DNA from: Phycisphaerae bacterium
GTDB lineage: Bacteria; Planctomycetota; Phycisphaerae; Phycisphaerales; SM1A02
Reading direction: 5' to 3'
NCBI GenBank assembly: GCA_002684755.1
Contig: NYVS01000008.1
Location: 32,248 to 49,949, forward strand
DNA: 17,702 nucleotides
Every line of letters starts with the position of its first letter. Position 1 is the first letter of the stretch. This document shows positions 1-8,286 of the stretch, one piece after another. The position numbers were made by a program, and so were the translations under genes. The notes under the pieces were generated by a model. That model saw nothing but the letters and a program-made list of their open reading frames with translations. It searched no databases and had not been told where the DNA came from.

Positions 1-291
1 CGCGTGTCGGACCCCCGCATCGACCGTGGCATGATCGCTCGCGAGTTCCGCGGGTCGCAGGAGGATCTCCGCGCCCACCGCGGATGCCGCGGCCGCGATC
101 GCCTCGCCGTCGGTGGAGCAGAGGACCCGCCCGACCCGGCGGGCCGCGAGCGCATGACCGACGCTTCGCGCGATCATCGGCACGCCGTCGACGAGCCGGA
201 CGTGCTTCCTCGGAAGCCCCTTGCTTCCCGCGCGGCCGATCACCACCGCGGTGGCGAGGGGCGAATCGTTCGATGACGTGTTCTGGTTCAT
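1..291 (-). CDS. CMP-sugar synthetase-like cytidylyltransferase, partial (C-terminus outside window)
   Basis: This is the N-terminal 97 residues of a protein of the acylneuraminate cytidylyltransferase family, which activates nonulosonic acids (sialic, pseudaminic or legionaminic acid) with CTP in the cytoplasm. The visible residues carry the glycine- and lysine-rich nucleotide-binding loop (GRAGSKGLPRKH, about residues 19-30). They continue with a P-M-I-A-R-S helix, VLCSTDGEAIA and a LLRPAELASDHATVD stretch, the usual order in this family. The first loop residues read VIGRAGSKG rather than the common IPARGGSKG. The ATG at 291 is the first good start; no strong ribosome-binding site is visible. 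It lies 19 bases downstream of the Maf-type gene, so the two are probably co-transcribed and may act in one glycosylation pathway. The exact sugar substrate cannot be told, and another nucleotidyltransferase of the SpsF type is a possible alternative. Confidence 0.8.
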   Translation of the reverse strand, partial: MNQNTSSNDSPLATAVVIGRAGSKGLPRKHVRLVDGVPMIARSVGHALAARRVGRVLCSTDGEAIAAAASAVGAEILLRPAELASDHATVDAGVRHA

Positions 292-310
292 GGTCGTGAT
301 TCGTCCGGAT

Positions 311-3300
311 TCAGGGACGGAGAGGCGAGAGATCCCCGGGTTCTTCGCGCCGGCCTTCGAACCGGTCGCGGCGATGCTGCACGAGTTCCTGCCAGAGTTC
401 CTGGAGCGTGTGCTCGCCCACCCGGCCGACACTGGTGTGCCCGACGAGATCCATCTCCGCGGTGGGAACGGAACCGTCGGCCAGCACCGTCATTCTCACC
501 GAATTCACCATTTCATCGTGACGAGGCGGCGGCCAGGTCGGACTCAGGGGATCGGCCGTGGTGCCGGTGGTCGCCGGCCACCGGACCGGTCCGTCGATCA
601 CCGCGACTCCGAGTCGTCGCCGCCATCGCTCGAAGAACTCGGGGAGTTCGTCGATGTTCTCCGTGCGTCGCTCGAAACGGGGAACGACCCACGGAAGGGC
701 GAACGCGAGTTCCATCGGGAGTTCGGCGGGCGTGCCGCCGTCAAGTCGGCGTCGACCGGCGATCAGCCGCTCCAGGTTTCCGATGACCTCTTCGAATCGA
801 TTCGATCCGTGCATCAACCGGTAGGTCTCCGCGGTCTCCGCGTCGAGATCGACCTCCACCACGCCGACCCGCGTGGCGAGAAGGCGATCCACCACGTCGG
901 GATCGCCCGCGAGATCGGTTCGAATCGAGACGACCCGCACCCCGGCGTCCATCGCGATCTCGATGAAGTCGTCGAATCGGGGATGCAGCACCGGGTCGCC
1001 GGCGCCGTCGAGGAAGAGGACGGTGTCGCCCGCGTCCGCGAGCGGCTCGACGATCCGTCGGAACATCGACTCCTCCATCGGCGCCCGCTCCACCTCCATC
1101 GCATCGGGCGTCCCGATCCGCCGACCGGTCCGACCGGTGTTCAGTTCGACTCGCAGGAAGCGCGGTGTCGCCAGCGGGCCGCTGAGGGCCCGGTGCTCGA
1201 GCCGGATCGCGATCTCCCGGGAATCCGGACGGGCGTCGCCGAGGAGCATCGGACCGATCGCCCGCTCGATGCGCCTGATCTCCCTCGGCGTGTCGACCGC
1301 GAACCGGGCGATCGCGCTTCGCACCGCGGGCTCGGCATGGACGCAGGACTCGCCGACGATCGGATCGCCTTCGGGCATCTCGGGGCGGTAGGCGAGCTGG
1401 TAGCCGATGGTGCCGACCCGACATCGATTGCGTCGCATGATCTCGACCGCGGTGCGATTCAGCACCATCGCGGTCCGTCCCGGAGGCCCCTGCCCGAAGA
1501 CCCACGTGGCATCGGGACGCTTTCGATGCCGATCGAGGATCTCGTCGAGCCCGCCGGCTTCATCGACCGCGACGAAGGGCCAGTCGGCACCGACCAGCAG
1601 GGCGGCATCGGCGTCGAGCGTGGCGAGCACCTCCGCGGTCGGACCGGGCGCGAAGACCTCGTCGAACGAGGTCATGCCGTGGATTCCGCCACGCCAGGAG
1701 GTGGGCGCGACGGCACGGGCGATCCGGATGGCTTCATGTTCGGGACCGAACACCCGCGACCCGCACGCGTGCACGTGGATCGGATGTTCGAGTCGAGTCC
1801 GGTCGACCGCGGACTCGACGTCGAATCCTTCGGGCACCAGAAGCGCGATGGCGGCGATGCCGCTCGCGGCGTCGATCCGTTCGAGTGTCCGCTGCAGGAT
1901 CGAACGGCCCGCCAGATTCGCGGCGAGTCCACGATCCACGCCGAGGCCTCCCCGGTGCGGATCGATCGGAACCACGGCGACGACCTTCGGTTCGACGGTC
2001 GGGAGGACGTCCACGCCCATCGCGTCCGTCAGCCGCGCCGAATCGCCCAGTCGCGATTCGAACACGCCGTCGGTGACGAGTCGGCCCGCCGACTGCAGCA
2101 GGTCGCCCAGCATCCGGCTGGCGTCCCGCGCCCAGCGGACGTTCACGATGTCGCGTTCCAGTTCGGCCCGCTGACGATCGATCGGTTCCAGATCGCCGGT
2201 GAGTCGGATCCGCCGATCGGCCCGCAGTCGCTGGAAGGTCGCGATCTGGTTGAACCAGTCCGTGAGTCGTCGACTGTCCGAATGCCGTCTCACCGTGGCC
2301 CGGGGCGCTTCGAGTCGTTGGAAGAGGCGGTCCATCTCCGGGCGATCTGACTGGCACTCGAGCATCCGCTCGAGGATCTCGAGGGTGCGCTCGCTCGCCT
2401 CGGCGATCTCGTCCAGCTCCGACCGGACCAGGGCGAGGCGATCGAGCACCGCGCGACGATCGCCCGCCTCGGGGACGGTCGCCCTCGGAAAGTCGATCGC
2501 GGAGGTTGCCGCCCCCGCATGGGCCTCGATCGTCTCCACGAGCGTGCGGACCTCGGTGTTCCGTTTCCGAACGCCGCCTTCGGTCGCGTCGACGATTCGA
2601 AGTCCCTGCCGGACGTCCTCCGCGAAGCGGACCTCGAAGGACTGCAGGTAGTTCAGCATCTGCGCGTCGGTGAAGATGCGGCGACCGTTGACGTCGTGCC
2701 GTTCCGAGAGGTGGTTCCGGTGCCGGACGATCCGTTCCCACTCCATCGTCTCGACGGTGTTGAACGAGTTCAGTTCGGGGAGCCAGACCTCGTGGATCGC
2801 GGTGCCGGGGGCGTAGTAGAGTCCGTCGGTGAATCCGAGATCCTGCCCGATGAGCGCGACGGGATCGCAGCCGAGATGCCGGGCGAAGGTGTAGGCGAGA
2901 TGCGCGACGGTCGTCGACGCCTGTAGACGGGAGCCCCCTCGGGCGAGCGGCCCGAGAAACTCGTCGAGCTGGACCGACGGAATGCAGCGGATCCGACCGG
3001 GCCAGGCTTCGGTCACCGCGCGGTTCACGCGGGAGTCGATGACGAGTTCCGTGTCCTCGAGCGCAGCGGGATCGAGTCCCTCGTAGAACCGGCTGGAGAT
3101 GACGTGATAGTCCAGGGCCGTCACGAAGTGCGGCGCGATCCCCGCGTCGAGCAGGGGTCGGAGCGTGGTCTGGGTCGCCACGATCGCGCATCGATCCCGG
3201 ACCCCCGGTCGGGCGAGCACCTCGAGATTGCGCCGAAGGCTCGGGCCGGCGCTCACCACCACGCCGAGTCGGCCCCGGGCGATCCCCGCGAGATCCTCGA

Positions 3301-3988
3301 TGCCGGCGCCCATCGCGTAGTGGTCGAGATTCGACAACTGGTTCTCGATCGTCGTACCGCTCTGCGCCAGCATCGTGGTCATCGACGTCCGAGCGGTGGT
3401 CGCGAGGTCGACCAGGCTCCGGGAGAACCGACCGGTGGCGGCCCCGATCCGCCCGCGGCTCGGCGGGTGTTCGACGATCCGCGTTCCGATCATCATCAGG
3501 GAATGGGCGCCGGCGAGACTCGCGGCGAGCCCCACCGAATCGTCGGGGTCGACCCGGAGGATCAGACGCTCGTCCGCCAGCCAGGCAGAGAGGTCGAGCC
3601 GTGAGAACACGGCGCGGAGCAGGGCCGCATCGGTCTCCAGAACCACCACCACCCCGGTGCCGCACAGCCGCCGAACGAACGCCTCGACGTGATCACCGAG
3701 ACCGAAACCGATGATCGCGATGCAGGCGTGTTCGGAGAGATCGACCTCCTCGACCAGGCGCGTCGTCTCCGCGGCGGGCCGACGGGCGCTGGCGAGCCGG
3801 CGACCGTTCCACGTACCGGTGAGCCGGCCGTCCTCGGCGGTCTCGATCTCGATCTCCCGGTCCTCGGCCGCCCGGATCGCGGCCAGTGCCACGTGATTCA
3901 CGGACCCCAGCGCGGCCAGGTTCGCCTCGAGGGTGTCGGCGGACTTCGGCCCGAGTGAAGGAGGATTCGATTCGACGGGAACGTTCAT
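311..3988 (-). CDS. Maf/DUF115 glycosyltransferase fused to a GT-A-like domain and a cysteine-less radical-SAM/SPASM-like domain
   Basis: This is a 1225-residue cytoplasmic protein. Residues about 85-400 resemble the Maf (motility accessory factor, DUF115/MptE-like) family, which in other bacteria glycosylates flagellin with nonulosonic acids: a GFGLGDH loop (94-100), SAGPSL (246-251), TALDYH (290-295) and GQDLGFTDGLYYA (381-393). Residues about 510-630 look helical and possibly coiled-coil. Residues about 668-900 look like a GT-A or nucleotidyltransferase fold: VVPIDPHRGGLG at 672-683, and VGADWPFV at 799-806 with a possible metal-binding Asp802. Residues about 941-1225 follow the radical-SAM/SPASM layout (GAGDPVLHPRFDDFIE, then VEVDLDAETAETYRLMHG, then VLADGSVPTAEMD). 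However, the cluster cysteines are absent, with R953, R957 and T960 in the C-x3-C-x2-C places, so this domain is probably not a radical enzyme. The ATG at 3988 is chosen because the upstream 46 codons are low-complexity Arg-rich sequence. The downstream neighbour is a CMP-sugar synthetase-like gene. The Maf part is seen clearly; the other two domain calls are by pattern. Confidence 0.82.
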   Translation of the reverse strand: MNVPVESNPPSLGPKSADTLEANLAALGSVNHVALAAIRAAEDREIEIETAEDGRLTGTWNGRRLASARRPAAETTRLVEEVDLSEHACIAIIGFGLGDHVEAFVRRLCGTGVVVVLETDAALLRAVFSRLDLSAWLADERLILRVDPDDSVGLAASLAGAHSLMMIGTRIVEHPPSRGRIGAATGRFSRSLVDLATTARTSMTTMLAQSGTTIENQLSNLDHYAMGAGIEDLAGIARGRLGVVVSAGPSLRRNLEVLARPGVRDRCAIVATQTTLRPLLDAGIAPHFVTALDYHVISSRFYEGLDPAALEDTELVIDSRVNRAVTEAWPGRIRCIPSVQLDEFLGPLARGGSRLQASTTVAHLAYTFARHLGCDPVALIGQDLGFTDGLYYAPGTAIHEVWLPELNSFNTVETMEWERIVRHRNHLSERHDVNGRRIFTDAQMLNYLQSFEVRFAEDVRQGLRIVDATEGGVRKRNTEVRTLVETIEAHAGAATSAIDFPRATVPEAGDRRAVLDRLALVRSELDEIAEASERTLEILERMLECQSDRPEMDRLFQRLEAPRATVRRHSDSRRLTDWFNQIATFQRLRADRRIRLTGDLEPIDRQRAELERDIVNVRWARDASRMLGDLLQSAGRLVTDGVFESRLGDSARLTDAMGVDVLPTVEPKVVAVVPIDPHRGGLGVDRGLAANLAGRSILQRTLERIDAASGIAAIALLVPEGFDVESAVDRTRLEHPIHVHACGSRVFGPEHEAIRIARAVAPTSWRGGIHGMTSFDEVFAPGPTAEVLATLDADAALLVGADWPFVAVDEAGGLDEILDRHRKRPDATWVFGQGPPGRTAMVLNRTAVEIMRRNRCRVGTIGYQLAYRPEMPEGDPIVGESCVHAEPAVRSAIARFAVDTPREIRRIERAIGPMLLGDARPDSREIAIRLEHRALSGPLATPRFLRVELNTGRTGRRIGTPDAMEVERAPMEESMFRRIVEPLADAGDTVLFLDGAGDPVLHPRFDDFIEIAMDAGVRVVSIRTDLAGDPDVVDRLLATRVGVVEVDLDAETAETYRLMHGSNRFEEVIGNLERLIAGRRRLDGGTPAELPMELAFALPWVVPRFERRTENIDELPEFFERWRRRLGVAVIDGPVRWPATTGTTADPLSPTWPPPRHDEMVNSVRMTVLADGSVPTAEMDLVGHTSVGRVGEHTLQELWQELVQHRRDRFEGRREEPGDLSPLRP

Positions 3989-4071
3989 GATCGTCGCGGC
4001 CTCCGGTCGAGCGGATACGCTTGCGGGCGGGCGTTCCGGTCGAGCTCGCCTTGAAACACGGGAATTCCATC

Positions 4072-4686
4072 GTGCCCGACGACGTCCGCGACAGCTTCTT
4101 CTCCCAGTGGATTCTCGAGAATCCATGGCCCTTCTCGATCGTCGGCCTGCTGATCGCGGCGACGATCGGCTGGATCGCGATCCAGCGCGACGACCGACGA
4201 ACGCTGCTGGCGGCGGGCATCCTCGCGGGAATCGCCGTGCTCGCGCTCGCCATCGGTCTCGTGGTCGAGACCCCCGCGGAAGCCGCGGCGTCGGCGACGC
4301 GACGATTCGTCGAGGATGCGGAGGCGGGTCGCGTCGATCTCCTCGTCGCCCGACTCGATCCGGAGGCGACCCTGCATCCGGGCAGGCTCGAGAATCCGGG
4401 CTTCCCCATCGAGGATCTTCGATCGATGCTCGACGCGCTCGGGGGCGTGCACCGGATCGAACGCAACTCCATCACGCTGCTCGACGCGGTGGGTGTCGCC
4501 GGGGATGCGGCGATCGTCGAACTCGCCTGTCTCCCCCGGACGCGATCCAGTCTCGGATACGTGCCGTCCCGCTGGATCTTCGAGTGGGAACGACGCGGCG
4601 ACACCTGGATGATCCGGTCGATCACCGCGGCGTCGATCGCGGGCCGGGTTCCCGGTGGTCGCGACGTCCTGCGGGCGGGAGGCTGA
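4072..4686 (+). CDS. Small membrane protein with two transmembrane helices and an NTF2-like C-terminal domain
   Basis: This is a 204-residue protein if the GTG at 4072 is the start; TTG codons at 4051 and 4021 are alternatives. A weak purine stretch (cgggaa) precedes the GTG, and the sequence after it reads as a sensible soluble N-terminus. Two hydrophobic helices follow, about residues 20-37 and 45-65, separated by a short charged loop (QRDDRR). The rest, about 68-190, has the layout of an NTF2/SnoaL-like domain: an N-terminal helix ending in TRRFVEDAEAGR, an exposed HPGRLENPGF segment, and final strands with WIFEWERRGDTWMIRSI. Such domains often bind small ligands or mediate assembly; no catalytic residue can be assigned here. 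The gene is divergent from the Maf fusion gene and convergent with the 907-residue exported protein. I do not recognise a named family, and the function is unknown. Confidence 0.72.
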   Translation: MPDDVRDSFFSQWILENPWPFSIVGLLIAATIGWIAIQRDDRRTLLAAGILAGIAVLALAIGLVVETPAEAAASATRRFVEDAEAGRVDLLVARLDPEATLHPGRLENPGFPIEDLRSMLDALGGVHRIERNSITLLDAVGVAGDAAIVELACLPRTRSSLGYVPSRWIFEWERRGDTWMIRSITAASIAGRVPGGRDVLRAGG

Positions 4687-4742
4687 GGCCGCGTCGTCGC
4701 GTGCCGCGTTCCGGGATCCGTTTCGAGCCGTCGCGGACAAGA

Positions 4743-7466
4743 TCATTCACCCACCAATGCGGTGTCGAGCACCCGGCTTCCACCGCTGATCGGAATCAGC
4801 GTGGTCACGCCGAGCGGCCCGCCGATCTCCGTGATCACGACGCGGATGTCCGTTCCCGCGAGTCGTTCGAGCGTTCGCTTGAAGTGGAATCGACGAACCG
4901 CGCGTTCACCGGGGCCGAGCGAGGAGATCGGTCGACGTTCCCGGCCGGTGTGCCAGGCCACCGCTTCGAGCTGGAGGTCGAGCGGTCGGTCTCCGTGGTT
5001 GATCACCTCGGCGCTGACCACGACCCCCTGGCGTCCGTCCATCGCGGAGGTCGTCAACGCCCAGTCCGTCCGGATCTCCAGGACGTCGTTCCGGACCCGA
5101 AGCGGTACGTCGAGATCGACCCCGATGCGTTCCTCGGACTCCGCCGTGATCCGGATCGGCAGACGGACGTCGCCGGGAACCGGCGGCGTCGCCCAACGGA
5201 TCTCCAGGGGTATCCGCGCGGATTCACCCGCGGCGGCGCGGAACCTCGGCGCGCGAGGCTCGATCGACCAGCCACGCGGCGCTTCGATGTCGAGACGCCC
5301 TTCCATGGCGACCGCGCCCGGATTCTCGACGATCAGTTCGACGGTTCCGGGACCGGCGGCGAGGTCGACGCCGGACGAATCGAAGTGCAGTCCGGCCACG
5401 AGGTCCGCGGTGAGTCGAGAGATCCCTCGCACCCGGATCGGCGTTGATCCCACCTCGAGGTCGAGCATGCCGTCGGAGGTCGTCACCGGGCGGACGACGC
5501 CGTCGAGATCGATCAGTTCGACGCGGTCGACACCGACCGGCAGTCGCACCACCTCGATCTCATCGAGTCGGTCGGACCACACGACGAACTCCGCGGTGCG
5601 ACCGTCGGTCGCGATCCAGCAGTGAGCGGTGGGGTTCGTCGGAACGACGCCGCCGAATCGACGACCGGAGAGGGCCGGTGCGAGACCGGTCCACGCGAGC
5701 ATCGCGGGATCGGGGCCGCGGGCGACATCCCATGGCAGGACCAGCTGCCCGGCGCCCCCCCGCCATGCGGCCAGGAGTCGACGCGCCATCGCATCGACGC
5801 GGTCTCGAGGGCGCCATTCGAGGGGTGGCGGTGCGATTCGAATCGAACCGTTCATGGTGCCCGCCCGGTCGAAGAGTCCCGTCATCGCCGAGGCGGACAG
5901 GTCGTCGGTCGCGAGCAGACAGGTCTCGTCGGCCCACTGCGGCGACCATCCACCGGGTGTCCGGTCGACCGAGAGCACCGGGTCGGCGATCAGGACCTGC
6001 ATGAGCGCCCGAAGCGCCACGGGTTCGCGACCGGACCGGACGGTCCCGGGGATCCGCCAACGATCGACGATCGTCCCGAATCGATCGAACCACGACTCGA
6101 GTGAAGTCCGGACGAGGGAGGTCTCGCCGAGCACCGCGGCTCGGACCTCGGTCGGCGCGATCCGCGCCGCGTCGGCGAGTCCGCCGTGGATCCGGTCGAT
6201 CGCGAGCACCGGCTCGCGATAGTTCGACCGCTGGCGTGCGAGCGTCGACTTGAGCGATGCGATCGCGTCGGTGCTGCCGATCTCGTCGTTGGCTTCCGGC
6301 CAGATCGAGAATTCGACGATGCCCGGATCGAGTTCGTCGAGGACGTCCGCGATGCGAGGCAGGTCGGCCACCCGCCAGTCGGACATCGCGTATCCAAGCC
6401 GCGGCGATCCGTTTCGTCGACGTTCACGGTCCTCGGGGAGGACGAGGAATCTGAGGGTTCGAGCGTTCGCCGCACCCCCGCCGCCCTCGACCACGAGTCG
6501 CGCCCGATACCACCCCGGACGACCGGGCCGGACCGAGGCGATCACCGGACGACCGCTCGAGAGCGCCCGGATCGAACGACGCTCGACGAGGGTGTCGTCG
6601 AGATCGTGGATCTCCAGCGTCACCGAAGGAACCGGATCGATCGGATCGTCGATGGCGATCCGCAGGTCGACCGGCGCTGGCAGACGCACGATGCCGGCGT
6701 CGGCGACGGTTCCGAAGTCGATCCAGGGAAGTTGCCAGATGGCGAGGCCGTCGAACCAGACCGTGCCGCTGACATCCTCGATCCGCGGCTCGCGTCCGGC
6801 GGGACGACGCCCCGCGGACGCTTCGTCGAAACCGGGCTGCACGACCTGCATCGCCACCACGAATCGAAGATCCTCGCCCACCGCGCGACACTCGGGACTC
6901 GAGGTGTCGACGTCGACCACCAGATTCGTCCACGCGTCGGCGGTTCGCACCGGCTCGGAGACGAAGCGTTCGATCGTCGCCGATTCCACGGCGTCCGACA
7001 TGCCGGCCGCGTGGGATCGATCGAGGAGATCGCCATCGACGAGGCGGACTTCGAGGCGAGCCGACGCGTTGACGAGTCCGGTGGTCCGGACATCGCCGGC
7101 GAAGTGGTACCGGGAATCGACCGAGGCCGGCAGCACCACCTCGGGACGGGTCCGGTAGGAGACCGAGCCACCGAGGATGTCGATGCGAAGGCTCCAATCA
7201 CCGTCGGATCGACGGAGATCGTCGACGTTCGCGGTGAAGAAGCGATCCTGCGGCGGGAGGCCGTGCGCCTGCTCGAAGACGTGGGACCAGTCGGCCTTCT
7301 GGATGTCCTCGAAGTCGAAACGGTGGACCAGCCGCCGCGTGACCGCGGGCGGATCCGAGCCACCGGCGGGCGACGCGACAGCGGTCGTCGGCGCGGACGA
7401 CATCGCGAGCAGCGTCAGGCAGCCGAGGAGGGCCTTCCGACACACCGAGGAAAACAACCAATCCAT
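4743..7466 (-). CDS. Large exported protein, glycoside-hydrolase-like layout with C-terminal NEW3/Ig-like domains; function unknown
   Basis: This is a 907-residue protein starting at the ATG at 7466. The start is placed there because a signal peptide begins at once: SVCRKALLGCLTLLAM, then an ATTAVASP-like cleavage region near residue 32. Residues about 45-250 look like a beta-sandwich ligand-binding domain (RFDFEDIQKADW, then many short strands and WFDGLAIWQLPW). Residues about 262-345 look like a second beta domain ending in RTLRFLVLPE. Residues about 355-600 have alternating helices and strands with LGYAMSDWRVADLPRIADVL, VEFSIWPEAND and GQLVLPWDVARGPDP, suggesting a TIM-barrel of the glycoside hydrolase type. 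Glu391 or Glu448 could be acidic active-site residues, but I cannot match them to a family. Residues about 700-890 are two Ig/NEW3-like sandwiches (VELIVENPGAVAMEGRLDIE; VVSAEVINHGDRPLD) of the kind found in exported polysaccharide enzymes. Likely periplasmic or surface located; an inactive carbohydrate-binding protein is equally possible. It is divergent from the 7528 gene, 61 bases away. Confidence 0.78.
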   Translation of the reverse strand: MDWLFSSVCRKALLGCLTLLAMSSAPTTAVASPAGGSDPPAVTRRLVHRFDFEDIQKADWSHVFEQAHGLPPQDRFFTANVDDLRRSDGDWSLRIDILGGSVSYRTRPEVVLPASVDSRYHFAGDVRTTGLVNASARLEVRLVDGDLLDRSHAAGMSDAVESATIERFVSEPVRTADAWTNLVVDVDTSSPECRAVGEDLRFVVAMQVVQPGFDEASAGRRPAGREPRIEDVSGTVWFDGLAIWQLPWIDFGTVADAGIVRLPAPVDLRIAIDDPIDPVPSVTLEIHDLDDTLVERRSIRALSSGRPVIASVRPGRPGWYRARLVVEGGGGAANARTLRFLVLPEDRERRRNGSPRLGYAMSDWRVADLPRIADVLDELDPGIVEFSIWPEANDEIGSTDAIASLKSTLARQRSNYREPVLAIDRIHGGLADAARIAPTEVRAAVLGETSLVRTSLESWFDRFGTIVDRWRIPGTVRSGREPVALRALMQVLIADPVLSVDRTPGGWSPQWADETCLLATDDLSASAMTGLFDRAGTMNGSIRIAPPPLEWRPRDRVDAMARRLLAAWRGGAGQLVLPWDVARGPDPAMLAWTGLAPALSGRRFGGVVPTNPTAHCWIATDGRTAEFVVWSDRLDEIEVVRLPVGVDRVELIDLDGVVRPVTTSDGMLDLEVGSTPIRVRGISRLTADLVAGLHFDSSGVDLAAGPGTVELIVENPGAVAMEGRLDIEAPRGWSIEPRAPRFRAAAGESARIPLEIRWATPPVPGDVRLPIRITAESEERIGVDLDVPLRVRNDVLEIRTDWALTTSAMDGRQGVVVSAEVINHGDRPLDLQLEAVAWHTGRERRPISSLGPGERAVRRFHFKRTLERLAGTDIRVVITEIGGPLGVTTLIPISGGSRVLDTALVGE

Positions 7467-7527
7467 GCGTCCGATATCGGCACTTTTCGCGCGTGACTGG
7501 AGCTTTACGGCCGATAGAAGAAAGGTC

Positions 7528-8286
7528 ATGGCGTCATCCCCCCGCATTCCCCTCACATCGGCCCTGATCGGGGCCCTGGTCCGGATCACCGTCGTCGTGG
7601 TCGTCATCGGTGGCATGCTGATCGCCGGATTGACCTGGTGGACCATGGACCGCGAACGCCGGCTCCGAGCCGAGATCGCCGCGATCGAGACCCGGATGGT
7701 GGCCGAAATCGCCCGCCGGGACGCCGCGATCGCCCGGCTGGGACGCGACCGACGGATCGCCCGGCTGGAGGTGGTCGAACGATTCGAGGATCCGGACGGA
7801 GAAGGCCCGAGGACGAGCCTCCTTTTCATCGAACTCGACGACGCGGGGCGGGAAATCGCCCGCCGTGAAATGGATGTCCCCGGCGACGTGATCTACGTCG
7901 ACGCCTGGACCGCGAGATTCCCCGCGGAATCGGTGGCATCCGCGGACGACCCGTTCCGGGATCGAACGCTGGTGCTGCTCCGCAGGATCTACTCCGACCG
8001 GATGCCGCCCCGGGACGGGATTCCGATCGACACGCCGGGCGGTGTTCCCGACGGCTACGCGGGCTCCGACGAGGCTCGCTTCGAGCAGGCGATCTGGAAG
8101 CGATTCTGGACGCTCGCCTCGGATCCCGAGGCCGCCGATGAAGCGGGAATCCGAGTCGCGCAGGGCGAAGCGGTCTACAAGCCGATGCGACCGGGGGAGT
8201 CCTACGAACTCCGGGTGGAAGCCGCCGGTGGAATGACGCTGGTACCGGTTCTCGCTCAGGCGAGCGCAACGACCCGGGACCCCTGA
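7528..8286 (+). CDS. Single-pass membrane protein with coiled coil; function unknown
   Basis: This is a 252-residue protein. The ATG at 7528 is chosen because a clear ribosome-binding site (gaaagg, just upstream) precedes it and a transmembrane helix follows directly (about residues 17-38, a run of Val/Ile ending in a Trp pair). After the helix comes a charged amphipathic segment, about 40-80 (RERRLRAEIAAIETR and onward), that looks like a coiled coil. The remaining domain, about 80-240, has strands such as TSLLFIELDD, VIYVDAWTARF and ESYELRVEAA and a Trp-containing helix (FEQAIWKRFWTLASDPE). I do not recognise the family. The topology suggests a cytoplasmic N-terminus with the bulk outside the inner membrane. 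It is the first of five genes in a row on this strand. Its stop codon sits inside a palindrome that also holds the ribosome-binding site of the next gene, so the two are probably made together. Confidence 0.78.
   Translation: MASSPRIPLTSALIGALVRITVVVVVIGGMLIAGLTWWTMDRERRLRAEIAAIETRMVAEIARRDAAIARLGRDRRIARLEVVERFEDPDGEGPRTSLLFIELDDAGREIARREMDVPGDVIYVDAWTARFPAESVASADDPFRDRTLVLLRRIYSDRMPPRDGIPIDTPGGVPDGYAGSDEARFEQAIWKRFWTLASDPEAADEAGIRVAQGEAVYKPMRPGESYELRVEAAGGMTLVPVLAQASATTRDP

Noticed and set aside
221..2350. 709-residue plus-strand ORF opposite the Maf fusion gene
   Set aside because: Its translation is low-complexity (Arg, Asp, Gly, His rich), with no motifs, while the opposite strand has clear domains. 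It is an antisense shadow of GC-rich codons.
1734..3665. 643-residue second-frame ORF on the minus strand within the Maf fusion gene
   Set aside because: Its translation is Arg/Gly/Asp-rich low-complexity sequence, a frame shadow of the real gene.
3989..4126. Extended N-terminus of the Maf fusion protein
   Set aside because: The extra 46 residues are Arg-rich and featureless and overlap the start of the divergent gene. The ATG at 3988 is followed by normal sequence.
7467..7829. Extended N-terminus of the 907-residue exported protein
   Set aside because: The extra residues are Ser/Arg-rich and overlap the divergent gene. The signal peptide starts right after the ATG at 7466.
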